Shown here: in pieces, positions 36,801 through 47,999 of the stretch | Numbering within the stretch: position 1 is the stretch's first letter | Layout: every line of letters begins with the position of its first letter | DNA from: Pegea sp. RAD2-039 | Lineage: Eukaryota; Chordata; Thaliacea; Salpida; Salpidae | Assembly: GCA_034620365.1 (NCBI GenBank) | Contig: JAQGEQ010000020.1 | Span: 310,001-374,000, forward strand | Direction: 5' to 3' | DNA length: 64,000 nt | The notes under the pieces: model-generated | The model's database searches: none | What the model was told of the DNA's origin: nothing | Seen by the model: the letters and a program-made list of their open reading frames with translations, nothing else | Position numbers and translations under genes: made by a program

Positions 36801-39800
36801 AATGGACTAAAGAAGGAGATTGTAGTGAGGTATGTGACGGAGGGAAACAAAAGTTTGTTAGAAGCTGTGGTTCTACTCAAAAGACAATCTGTACAGGAGC
36901 TAAGGAGCGTTTTGAGGTGAGATCATGAAATTGAAACTGGTGCTTGTTTAAAAAAATATATTTCAGTTCTATGAAATTGAATAAAGTCGCTTTTCCCGTC
37001 GATGAATAAGAGAAAATCTTTTAAATAATTATAGATTGATAAAAATAGATAGATGCCTAAGGCAAAGAAAAATTTATTTCGAAAAATAAATAAGTTAGAC
37101 AATTTATCCAAATGAGATACACATAATTGGACATATATAAATAGTTAAACAAATATTAAATAACACGATTGTTTTGTAGGACTTTGAAATTAATTAAAGT
37201 ATTATTATTGACTCATATTTTTATGAAAAACTTTTTATTGCAATTAGGATTGTAACAAATTTCCGTGTGCAACTTGGAGTGCTTTTGTGTTTTTACCATG
37301 TTCCGTTACTTGTGGTGGAGGAGTGAAGATTGGTAAACGGACTTGTAATGTAGTTGATGGAAGCAACAAAACTTGTGAAGGATCTGCCACAATTGAAGAG
37401 AGGTGTAATACTGATTCATGTGAATGTAAGTCATTGTTGGGTGAACGTTTATTCAAAACTTAAATTCTGTTTTACAACTTTTTAGTTATTGTTTGGTAGT
37501 GTTGTTACAAACACAACAGTTTTGAAATACAACAATTTATAACATAGATTAATTTAATTCAGTGCCAACTACGGATTGGTCAACATGTTCAGTTACTTGT
37601 GGTGGTGGCTTCAAGACCAGGATAATCTCTGGTGTTCCTGAAACCCAGGTCAGCTGAAATTTGAATTTGTTTTTTGACAGGAATAGTTTCAGCTACAATT
37701 AATTCTTATATAGGAAAAAGTATTTGATTTATTTTGAAACTATTTTAGACTTGTAATTTACAACCGTGCCCCAAATGGAAGGATTGGTCGTCGTGGACGG
37801 AATGCTCAAAGACATGTGAAACGGGCAAGAGAGAAGCAAAAAGAGTTTGTTTGAATGGAAGACCTGGTGATGATGGTTGTACGGGCCCACAGATAAAAAC
37901 AGAAGAGTGTAACACACGTAAGTTGATACTTAGAACAGCAATATTACCATTTAATAATATTGCCAACATTGTCATTTCTAAACTATAATTTTTTTCCTTT
38001 TTCATATTATTAACATTCTATGTAATTGCTCACATGCTCATATGCTTAGAAGACTACTGAAATGCCATGTGTGGCATCTTTTGCTTTCTATGTTTTTGAC
38101 TAAATAGATGTTATTTGTGAGAATGTGTGTTAGCGAGAGGTGCTTTCTTCAGGCACCTTCCTTCGCATTTATTATAATAAATAAATAAATGAATAATGCA
38201 GCAAGTTTACAAAATCAAAATTAAAATGACTAAATAAGGTTTTATTTGAAATGTTTTATGTTTGAATAGAGTCATGTCCAGTTTGGAGCCAGTGGGGTGA
38301 ATTTACTAAATGTAGTTCAACTTGTGGAGAAGATGGAGTCCAGTTTTCAACTCGTACTTGCATTGGAGGTGAAGTTGGTGACGTAGGATGTATTGGAGAT
38401 CAAACAAAGATAAAAGATTGTAACAGAAAGTTGTGTCCAGGCATGTATATAAAATTAGCTTCATTTAAATGTTTAAAAACTAAAATTAAAAGAAATTGTT
38501 GAAAATTTAAAAAGAATTAAAAACTAAAATAATTTCTATTAAAAATCAACAAATATTTTGACTCAAACAATTATCTTAGCTGGAAGATTGGATAGTTTAA
38601 CTTGAAACAACTATTGTGTGCTTGTCTGTCAATATAAGCTTCATAATAACAGATAGGAATGTTTAAGATTACACACTTGGCTCTGTTTAGTTTCTTGATC
38701 TGTAAACATTCCCTAACCAATGATTTTAAAGGAAATCCTGATTTGATTGCCGCCAAGTTTCCAACATCCAATAAAATAAGTTTAAATATTTTCATCTGCT
38801 GTCTCAATGTGACAAAGTTGGTTTAATATCAAAATATCTCGAAATCATTTAGTTACTATTCAGAATGAAAACAAAAGTGTTTGCAATCATAAGTTTGTTT
38901 CACCAATAAACTAGTTAAGAAATTGTTGTTTTCAGTTTGGGGCGAATGGAAAAGTTCGGAGTGTAGTGCTACTTGTGGTGAAGGTGTCATCACTCAAACT
39001 AGAAAATGTATCAATGGAAATGTGGGAGAGAACGGTTGCAAGGGTATCTCTTCTCAAATAGTCTCATGCAACGCTGAAAGAGCTTGCTCTTACTGGAGTG
39101 AATGGGCAAGTTCAGACTGTAGTGTGACATGTGGAGAAGGGACCTTGGTTAAAACTCGTAAATGTATCAATGGAAATCCCGGTGAAAATGGATGCACAGG
39201 ACCTGAAACAGAAACCTTACCTTGCTCTGCAAAAGTCGCCTGTTCTTACTGGAGCCAGTGGAGTGAATTTACTAAATGTAGTTCAACTTGTGGAGAAGAT
39301 GGAGTCCAGTTTTCAACTCGTACTTGCATTGGAGGTGAAGTTGGTGATGTTGGATGTATTGGAGATCAAACAAAGATAAAAGATTGTAACAGAAAGTTGT
39401 GTCCAGGCATGTATATAAAATCAGCTTCATTTAAATGTTTAAAAACTAAAATTAAAAGAAATTGTTGAAAATTTAAAAAGAATTAAAAACTAAAATAATT
39501 TCTACTAAAAATCAACAAATATTTTGACTCAAACAATCATCTTAGCTGGAAGATTGGGTAGTTTAACCAGAAAGATGAATAAACCAATCGAAGTAGACCA
39601 AGTTGATCTTTATTATTATAAAGTTATTGCTTTTACATCGACTTCATTTAATCACTTCTGATAAATTGTATCGATTCAAATATCTTATTACAATTAAACT
39701 TATCAAAAAGTCTTTATTTTCAGCCTGGAGTGAATGGGCAACTTCAGACTGTAGTGCAACCTGTGGAGAAGGGACCTTGGTTAAAACTCGTAAATGTATC

Positions 39801-40642
39801 AACGGAAATCCCGGTGAAAATGGATGCACAGGACCTGAAACGGAAACCTTACCTTGCTCTGTAAAAGTCGCCTGTTCTTACTGGGGCCAGTGGAGTGAAT
39901 TTGGAGCATGTAGCACCACATGTGATGCTGGTACAAGAGTCAGAACAAGGTTAGTTGACTGTAAATACATTTTAATCAGTTTTAAGTCTTTTTTATAAAT
40001 TTAAATATTTGCAATTAAACGATTGAATTTGTATTACAACTTGTATATATTACATTTCAAACATGAATGTAAACAACTTAATATTTAAATTAAATATATT
40101 TTTTACAGAAATTGTTCAAGTAAAGATCTTAGTAACTGTCCTGGTCCTGATAAAGAAGAGGAAAGTTGTGAAGTTAAACCCTGTGATTCTAATGAGTCTT
40201 GCGCCCTATTAAAAGATAATCCGGCAGTTAAATGCTACGATTATGCAGTTCGATTTGGTTTTTGTGAAAGTTATAAGGATTACATGATGCAAAATTGTAA
40301 AAAGTCTTGTTGCCAGTATTCAAGTAAGTTGTAGATAAAATAAATGCTCTGAAAACAGATATTTGTTGTATAAAATCTAATTATAAGTTTAAATGTATGA
40401 CTTGAATATTAATAGTTTGCTTACCAAGTATAAATGAACTTTTTCTGAATATTTAATATAAAAAGTTTTATTTTGTACACATTGATCACGTGATGCTTGT
40501 TAAAATAATCATTTATTTTACAGCTCCAGTAAAACCTGAGTGTGTAGATGAAGCAGGCTTAAGAACCTGTACTTTATATAAATCTTATTGCCTCTTTTCT
40601 TCAGTTTCTAAAAGATGTAAAAAAACTTGTAGAGTTTGTTAA
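33841..40642 (+). CDS. Secreted ShKT-EGF-trypsin-TSP1(x11)-ShKT(x2) serine protease, 21 exons
   Basis: Exon ends were followed in frame to 3159 nt (1052 aa). Exons: 33841-33857, 33924-34000, 34144-34257, 34314-34424, 34629-34781, 34879-34964, 35027-35112, 35250-35337, 35739-35901, 35977-36135, 36232-36423, 36551-36697, 36786-36916, 37248-37425, 37563-37648, 37749-37917, 38270-38440, 38936-39406, 39724-39949, 40109-40323, 40524-40642. Order of domains: signal peptide (1 to about 20), ShKT-like cysteine module (about 34-60), EGF (70-106), calcium-binding EGF starting DINECEEDP (107-155), an S1 trypsin domain with activation site GK/IVSG (I172), eleven thrombospondin type 1 repeats (about 416-957) and two C-terminal ShKT modules. 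The triad is intact: H212 in LTAAHC, D257 in DDIALI, S354 in GDSGGP. D348 at the S1 pocket predicts cleavage after Lys/Arg. Substrate unknown; an extracellular matrix, fertilisation or immune role is only a guess. A retrotransposon tail sits in the intron after exon 16. Confidence 0.88.
37950..38195 (+). mobile_element. Non-LTR retrotransposon 3' end inside a protease-gene intron
   Basis: Begins with the last codons of ORF2 ([10 protein letters not shown] then TAA near 37987) and continues through the family 3' UTR: GAGAATGTGTGTTAGCGAG, the GGTGC...GCACC hairpin, and a TTATTATAATAAATAAATAA tail near 38170. It sits in sense orientation within the intron between exons ending at 37917 and starting at 38270. 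Strongly 5' truncated and non-coding for the host. Confidence 0.9.
38284..38601 (+). repeat. Recent duplicate unit A: TSP1 exon plus intron flank (pairs with 39250-39567)
   Basis: The 318 bases at 38284-38601 align without gaps to 39250-39567 (offset 966), with about seven mismatches by eye. The match covers one TSP1 module, the GC donor and about 160 bases of the following intron. Homology stops sharply at both ends. Because intron sequence is as similar as exon sequence, this is a recent segmental duplication or gene conversion, not protein-level conservation. Confidence 0.9.
39094..39270 (+). repeat. Recent duplicate unit B: TSP1 module (pairs with 39726-39902)
   Basis: These 177 bases align gaplessly to 39726-39902 (offset 632) with roughly eight mismatches. 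The match encodes a full TSP1 module ([19 protein letters not shown]) and runs into the start of the next module, where the copies diverge after GTGAATTT. Together with unit A it shows repeated unequal exchange inside this gene. Confidence 0.88.
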
Positions 40643-40735
40643 ATTCATCAGTTTCCGATGCAGAATTTTATTGAGTTACTAACTTTACTTGTATGTTATA
40701 TTATTCGTTATATTATATAATCGTCTTTTGTTTAA

Positions 40736-40741
40736 AATAAA
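40736..40741 (+). terminator. Polyadenylation signal for the protease gene
   Basis: A canonical AATAAA hexamer lies 94 bases after the stop codon at 40640-40642. Cleavage site not determined. Confidence 0.5.
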
Positions 40742-40742
40742 C

Positions 40743-41593
40743 GATTTAATCGAAAATTTAAGAAGTGAAAAGATAAATGATTAATTTTTAAATATTAGAA
40801 AATATCTGAAATTATTTTATGGTTATATTAAACTGACATAGTTTTCGTCTCAGAAACTTATTTAGTAAATGAGAAAAAACATTTAAACAACTGAAGTATT
40901 CTCATGTAAATAAAGTGAATCATCTTCAAAAATGAATTTAGATATATTTGTTTAACGTAAAAAAATCTTTTAATTTGATTTATAGAATTTTATATAGCTA
41001 TATCTAACACAAATATGTCAACTGAAATAATATCTAAAACTTATAAAAGATGTTTTGATGTTAGCTTAGTTTTTTGGTGATAATTAAGTTCAGACTTCAA
41101 TTTAAATGTAGAAGTATTGATGAATACTAAAAGTAAAACTTTAATAAAACTAGGTAAGTTAATCCTTCGAAGTCAATTTAAAACATATTCATTAAACTTA
41201 AGAGTTGCTTATGGATAGTTTTTGACCCATAAAAAGAAAGATCTTATAAAAAGATAGATCATTGAGATTCAAAAATTCTATCAATCAAAAATTTACCGCT
41301 TATGTTAAAACTTAAAACAAATTATTTAACGATCTTCTTATCTTTGATTAGTTATGGTAATTTGTTAAATAAACACATTTAACTGGACACAATATAGTTT
41401 GAACATCTAAATAAATTTTAGCAATACAAATATATATATAGACTCTTTACGGCAAAGAATTTTATTATAATCTTCAACAAAAATACAATTAGTGCTTACA
41501 AAATAAAAAATAGTTAACCTTTAAATCAATATAATAAAAAATTTGCCAGGACATTTTTTAAAATGTTGGCATTAAAAGGTTGCTGACTCCAAG
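40743..41593. other. Convergent spacer between protease and connexin genes
   Basis: AT-rich, presumably 3' UTRs and spacer. TTTATT at 41461-41466 is an AATAAA on the - strand and could serve the connexin gene. No coding segment is recognised. Confidence 0.45.
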
Positions 41594-44500
41594 TTAGGAG
41601 TTGTACGACTTTAATTCCTTCTTTTCAAGACCTTTTCTAAGTTTTCTTTCATCATTTATACGAACAAACTCTGTAAAGTCATCAGAAGAAAATTAAAAAG
41701 GATCAACTAATTACATAAATCTTTTGCAATTTTTTATATGATTGTTTTAAAATATTAGCAAGACTTCACCTGAACTATCAACACGAGAATATCTAGGAGC
41801 TTGATTCTTATTTTCATTTGAAGACTTCAAACTTGACTTTCTAAAATTTAAATAATCCAACTAAAAGTTCAAAATATTTAATTAATATGTCAACTTACAC
41901 ATAAAAATCTTGGATGTAAGTTGTTGAATTAAATAGCTCACTAGAAGACTCAAGGCTTGGTCTGTGAACAAAATGTTATCAGTTTTTGATTAAAAAACTA
42001 CTACCACTTTTAAAAAAAAAAAAAGGGATCTCTACTCACACAGCAGCTGACTTTTGATGTCTAAAAGCCCGATGCAAGATTGCAATTATATCATATAAGG
42101 TCACCAACACACACACTACAGATATTATGTTCATGTATCTTAGCATAACTGTTTTTTCCTAAAAATAAAGTTTTCAAGAAATATACTTCAATGAAACTTA
42201 AGTTTATTTTTCAGTGAAGCTTAATTTCACCTTTTGTAAGATAAAATATTATTTTACGAATTACCTCAAATGTTTGTTGAGAGTTTTTAATAATATTCAA
42301 GTTTTAATCAACAAATTTTAATCAGTTTAAAAGTTGACAAATAATTCTGAATATCGTTTCATAACTGCTGTCTTCCTTTAGTTAAAAAATCGAATCAAAA
42401 TTATCATGGTTTTGATAATGGTGATGAAGATATTTCTTTAATTACTATTTATAACTTTATTTGAAAAAGTGTTTTAGATTTTACTAACAGAAGGACGAGA
42501 TATCCAGCAAGAGACGTAGTTGTTGTCCAACATTGCCTGATAACACGCAGTTTTCACTTCATCAGCATCATCTCTGCATAAGTAATGTCCTGGAAGACTC
42601 ATCCAGATATATTCAGTGAAGCTAGATGCTGGCTTACTTTCATTATCCTAGAAACATTATAAAAAAGTGAAACTAAAACTTGATTTTATCAAAAACTTAC
42701 TTTTATATTGAAAAGATAGGCAGTAAGAAAAATAAAAATCGTTTCAATAGTCAAACGAACCGAGAAGTTGATCAAATTAGCAATTAGAATCTTTCTTGAT
42801 TGAGGAATCTGTTAAGATGAGACGTTTTTCAGGTTTTCTTTTATTTGGCTTTTAGATACTCACTGTTAGCTTGTTTTTACCTCTCACTTTTTCTTTCATT
42901 TTGTAGTCTCCGAGATTTTGTTTTCTTTTTTTATTTCTTTCATCGAAAACCTTTAAAAAAGTTTTTCAGAATTAAAATTAAAGTTTTAAAATTCAATAAT
43001 TGATTCTAAAGAAAATAATCAAATTAAAAATTTTTATCTTATATTTTATTTCTATTTGATAACTACAATCTGTCAGTCAAAAAAAGGTTTTAACAAGTTA
43101 ATTTTGTTAAAAAATATTTTAATTTTTGATTTATATTTTTAGAATTTCTTCTTAATACATTTTTAAATTTAACATGAGATCAATCATCAGACATAAAAAT
43201 TTTAAGTATTTTCTAAAATAATTTTCAGACATACCTTTCCATTTGAAAAAGATTCCTGGTCAAGTAATGCTTCAGTATTTTCAACTTTTTGAATTTGTGA
43301 AGTAACATAAGTTACATAGAGATGAAAAAATATTGTAGGTGTAGATACTGCTATAATCTGTTTAATATCACTTAAGCTTTCAATTTTGTTCAGATAAAAA
43401 ATCAAATAATATTAAACTTAAAACTGTAGATACTGTTGAAGATTATTTTAAGAAAGCCATTAAGATTATGAGGTGGCAGAATTTTCTAGAAGACTCAATA
43501 TTACAGCTCAATGGATTGCAAGAAAACTTGAAAAGAAAACAGAATCATAATTTTTAAGTTATAGAAATTAAACTTATAACTATATGCTGCAGTAGAGATT
43601 AGAGTTTGAAGATTGATAAATATACCATCATTTGCAGTGGTTTGCAAACAAAAAATGCTGTAATCAGATCATGAAAATACATTTTCTTAATTGTAAAAAG
43701 CAGTAAGTCTCATAAGACAATTTGTACAATAGATTAGTAATCTAGAAAATTAAAGCACATTTCTGTAGAAGTTAATTTCAACAAAACGTTTTATTAACAG
43801 AAAATTCTTAGAATAAAAATTTGTTTAAAAAAAACAACAAATTACTGACTGGAAATAATCATAAAATTGTAACCAGGTTTTTAGTTATAATTTTTATATC
43901 AATAAAAAATAGATTTATCTGATTGAGTTCAGATTCTTACGTAGCAAAAGAAACTTTTGTATGAACTTGATACATAATAAAATAATATTGAAATAAATGC
44001 GGATGCCATGAACTTAAGAAACTTCTTCAAATTACCTGAAAAGCCCAGAATCGAATGTGAGAAATTTTGGCAAACTGATTATAGCACATTTGTCTACATC
44101 CAACTATCTTTTCATTACAATTAAACTGAGATTGCTCATCGCCATAAACTATCAAAATATTAAATAAAGAAAGATTAAAATAAATAGAAATTTTGACAAA
44201 CACAATAAATAAAAATAATTTTTACACTTTACTTATAAAGCTTTCATACAAGCTGATTATTACTCTGAATATACATTTTCAAATTCAAATAAAGTTGTAA
44301 AAAAAGTATTAAAATAGTAGATAGTTGCTGCAAGTACATATATTAATATCTAAGAAAATAAAAGGTGAAGTTACAACCTGATCCACCAATAGTCGAGACA
44401 ATGACTAAACGAAACCCAAATACAAGTATGTACCAGACCTGTCCTAACCCAGTTGTATGGAACGAAACCTGGAAAAAAAATCAATTGAAAAAATATATCT

Positions 44501-44604
44501 GTGTTTCTAGAGATTTTACTAAAACCTAAATATATAAAAATAATTTGTAAAAAATAATAAACTAAACTAACTTGATCGCCAATGCTTTGTAAAAGAGACC
44601 ACAT
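41594..44604 (-). CDS. Connexin gap-junction protein, 11 coding exons
   Basis: Connexins form hexameric hemichannels that dock into intercellular gap junctions. Exons on the - strand: 44572-44604, 44378-44468, 44036-44148, 43235-43357, 42864-42950, 42701-42808, 42489-42647, 42040-42158, 41899-41961, 41770-41840, 41594-41670. They join in frame to 1044 nt (347 aa). The start MWSLLQSIG resembles the connexin amphipathic N-terminus. Four membrane segments fall at about 20-41, 75-97, 155-183 and 241-265. Extracellular loop 1 has VYGDEQSQFNC and the canonical C-X6-C-X3-C (C52, C59, C63), then ISHIRFWAFQ and VSTPT. Loop 2 ends in the hallmark SCWISRPSEKT, but its cysteines (C209, C220, C232) are spaced C-X10-C-X11-C rather than the vertebrate C-X4-C-X5-C. 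The intracellular loop is basic. The C-tail is Ser/Lys-rich and ends KELKSYNS. The high exon number contrasts with vertebrate connexins, usually coded in one exon. Confidence 0.93.
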
Positions 44605-45349
44605 TTTATTATAATCTTCAAACTAGAAGTTGTAGATAAGCACTGGTGAGATATTTAACGCGCGAAATTTTCCTTTTAAGTTGTAAAAAACGTCATTTCC
44701 GTCTATCAAATTTCATGCTCAATAAAATTAGATCTTAGATAATCATAGAGATATATTTTGAAATAGAAAATCTCATCTTTTTTGGTGTCAAATAAAAATA
44801 AGATTGAAATTTTATATGATTAGCTTTACGTATTTTAGCTTGAAATGTTACCGGGTATTTCAACCTTTTTTGGAGCACCGTTGTTTTTACTGCCAGATAA
44901 AAGCTTCTCATATTTCAATTCACAATATTCCAGGGCAGTTATTTTCCATTCTGGAAACACGACCAACTTAAAGTTTTTGTTTTGAGAGTATTATTAATAC
45001 TAGAGAGCTTGAATACAGTGGCTTTAGAATTAAAATTCCACCATTTGATGTTTCGGAGGCAGTGTCGATGGAAAGAGTTCAAAGGTTACAGTTAACAACC
45101 GTGAAGGATTTGATTCGTAGGGTTGGATCCGTACGGTCAGAACTCTCGAAGCTTTCGGAAAGAAGACTCTTAACAGCAACAACTGTTTTGAAGAAACCAC
45201 CGACACAACTGTCTCTCCTTGAATAGAGGCATCAAGTGCGTGTAGAATACCAACTCGAACCTAACCCAACAACTCTCAGAATTTTGCACGAAGCTAGAAA
45301 GGCACTTTACAGATCTACAATAAAATGTGTTAATGAGTTTTGAATTTGT
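44605..45349. other. Spacer upstream of the connexin gene, possibly with repeat remnants
   Basis: From about 44860 onward the sequence is visibly less AT-rich and contains a broken frame (LIRRVGSVRSELSKLSERRL near 45112). It may be the 5' part of the adjacent decayed retroelement. The connexin promoter should lie near 44.6-44.8 kb; an ACAACTTCTAG acceptor-like tract lies just upstream of its ATG. Confidence 0.4.
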
Positions 45350-46560
45350 AATGACCCAAGGTGCAGCAGCAAGAGTTGACACCAAACCCGTTTACGATGG
45401 AATCCGGACTCACGAAACGTCTTTACCGCTCTCTTAAAATCTGTTACAGAATAGATCCTGTGCAGCGATCAATCAGGGGATTTATCTTTCTTCTTTACTT
45501 CCATCAAAACACCATGACGGTAAACTCACTGGATAAAATAGAGCGTTTACCAACCAAACACAATCTAGATAGTGAACCAGCAAAAGAAGAAACCAGCAAA
45601 ACCATTTATGGAATGGGTTTTGAAAGGGCATCTGGCTGCGACAGTATACCACCTGACTTACTAAGGAAACGTAAATCTTGTCTTCTGCCTCCTTCTCCGC
45701 GATATTCTAATCAAATGTTAGAGATAATGTGAGGTACTACAGGGCATGCGCGATACAAAGATTATAAAATTAGACAAAAACAAGGGTGCTAGATTTGCCT
45801 GAAATAACCACAGAGGAATATTTTTGCTTATTTTTTCTGTTACAGGAAAAATAACAGGAAGAATGTACAGAACAACAAAAGCCTCTGTCCACCTAGCCTC
45901 TTTAATATGGTAAAATCATTTCGCTCAAACACTACGGCAACAGTCCAGTATGACTGGCAACAGTCAGCTCTAAAATAGCATCGCCAGAATAGTAGAAGCC
46001 GAGATCAACAGTCGCATTGGTAAAGAATATGGTTCCACCGTTCACCTCTAGGGTCTGGGATAATCCAAAGTTTTCCATTAAAATCAAGACTATTATATAC
46101 AGAGCCTTCGTCTGTAGTACGCTATTGTACGTCAACAAAACTGGGAGTTTGACTAAATTTAACAAAAATAAACTAAACAACTTTCATATTCGTTGTCTTT
46201 GTCGTATCTTACATATCAGGTGGCTTGGCAGCAAAGTAAAGTATGCTAAACCAGTACAGGCTCAAAAGAAGGACAGATTCCAAAGAATCCATTGTATGAG
46301 ACTTCTGAAAAAGTAAATGCTTTTTAGTTTTAAGGTAGCATCTGTCGTCCGTGTCTTTGTTTTAAAGTTACATGTAAGCAATCAAACAAGAAATCACTAA
46401 CTTAATGATAATATCTATACCAGCAAATGGGAAGATATTGCAGCAGATCGCTCCTTATGGCGTTCTCAAAGCTGAAACAACCTAGGGATAGACAAGACAA
46501 ACTAACTCTAAAAAAGAAGAAGAAAATCTAAAAACTTTTCTGGATCATACCTAGCATGGC
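45350..46560 (+). mobile_element. Decayed non-LTR retrotransposon of a second type
   Basis: Several frames carry fragments typical of invertebrate non-LTR polymerases. GFERASGCDSIPPDLLRK (near 45617) resembles the NGKASGIDxIPPEL block before the RT fingers. EINSRIGKEYGST leads into VWDNPKFSIKIKTIIYRAFV, then CSTLLYVNKTGSLTKFN and FHIRCLCRILHIRWLGSK (46045-46230), matching the C-terminal region that follows RT in RTE- and CR1-type elements. GKWEDIAADRSLWRS near 46428 matches the usual C-terminal WESLAxDRxxWR block. Stops and frameshifts make it a dead relic. It differs from the family at 27.7 kb. Confidence 0.8.
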
Positions 46561-47999
46561 CGTACTCGTTCTAAGTAGGTTTAGATTAACAGTCTCTTAT
46601 AGTTTATGATGAGTTTCTGCAATTTTTACTATAATATTTTAAATAAATACCAGCTTTGTAGTGATTTTTTTTGCAGATTGTGTTAGATTAAAAAGCAATA
46701 TAATATTTACTGCCACCCTATTTTTTTCATTGTTAAATAAGTTTCTTTAAATTCTTTCAGAAATATAGTCAATATATTTTTCAAGTTACTTTAAATTTTG
46801 TTAATAACAATAACATACTTAAAGTATTATCTGTAAGTCAAAATTAATCTTTTCTTTTATCATTTTTCTTTTATCGTTTAAAGTTAGCTTATGTCAAAAA
46901 ATATTTTTATTAAATTTTATTTGTCTTTTTTAGATTAGAAACTCTGATCTAGAAGTTTCAAAATGGCGAAATTGCCTTAGGCTTACTTTGTCGGTTTATT
47001 TGAAAACCTATCTCTTTTTTAAATATCTCTCTAGTTATATGAAATAAATTTTAATTTTATCTGTGAATTATTTGTTTTATATTCTGGAGCTGTGTCAGTT
47101 TTTTTATATTCCATTTGTTATTTTCAATTATCTAGACGTTAATATTTTGTATATAATTATGTAAGAAAGTTTGTATTCAGTTTTCATTTTAATATATTTT
47201 TTAGGCAGTATAATATTGTTAAAATATAAAAATATATTAGAAGGTCTACTGATTATTAGTTTTATTTTAAGCTATTTAATATTAACTATTTAGAAATATT
47301 TAATATTTTCTTGACTTGTTGGAAATTTTAAATATTATTTTTTCTTTAGCTTTTGATTTAGGCATTTGAGTTCTTTAATATTTTTTGCTGAAAGCAATTT
47401 TGCTTAAATTAAATAGTTATGAAGTTATTTACCTGTTTCTATGATATTTCTATCTCAGACACTTTCTTAAGAACTTTAAAAATTTGAAAATCAAATATTG
47501 TCATTCATATAATCATTAGTTTTTCTTTAGATAACAACTGAGAAATTTATAAATCAATTTAATTTGTAACTAATTTTATTGCATTTTGTAAAGTTCTTTA
47601 AATTATTTAGTACAACCAAAATATTTCTAAAGAAATATTTTGTGGTGGGCATTTTTCATAAAGTTTTAAAATTAGTATTTTTATAAATTATTCTTTCTAG
47701 AATTTATAATGTTTTTTATTTAATTTTACCACAAAAGTGGGTTTTGTAAGAACATTTTTTATATTTCTTTAAGCTGTGTTGGTTATATTTGTTATATAAA
47801 TATAAGTTATACAATTGTTAGTTTGACTTTTTGAATTATTGTTGGCCTTATATATTTGCTTTCATTTTTCTGAGTTATCAATTTTACCTATTGTATAGTT
47901 TTCCCTTTATTTCTTCTTTTACTTAATTTTTATTCCTTATAACTTTTTTATGATGTATAGTTTATAATAAAGTTTTTTTTTTCTTTGAATATATATATA
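46561..47999. other. T-rich spacer
   Basis: Strongly T-rich on the + strand, with no exon or RNA gene recognised. It ends in an (AT)n and T run adjoining the tail of the SINE that follows. Confidence 0.45.

Noticed and set aside
39603-39998. 131-codon plus frame starting in the intron before 39724
   Set aside because: The first 40 residues are intron translation; only the part from 39724 is a TSP1 exon joined to upstream exons.
44371-44604. 77-codon minus-strand frame as a complete small protein
   Set aside because: It reads through the first connexin intron; the first 11 codons are the real exon 1, and splicing to 44468 gives the connexin TM1.
45170-45385. Minus-strand 71-codon frame
   Set aside because: It lies antisense next to a decayed retroelement and matches nothing; best explained as a shadow frame in less AT-rich repeat DNA.
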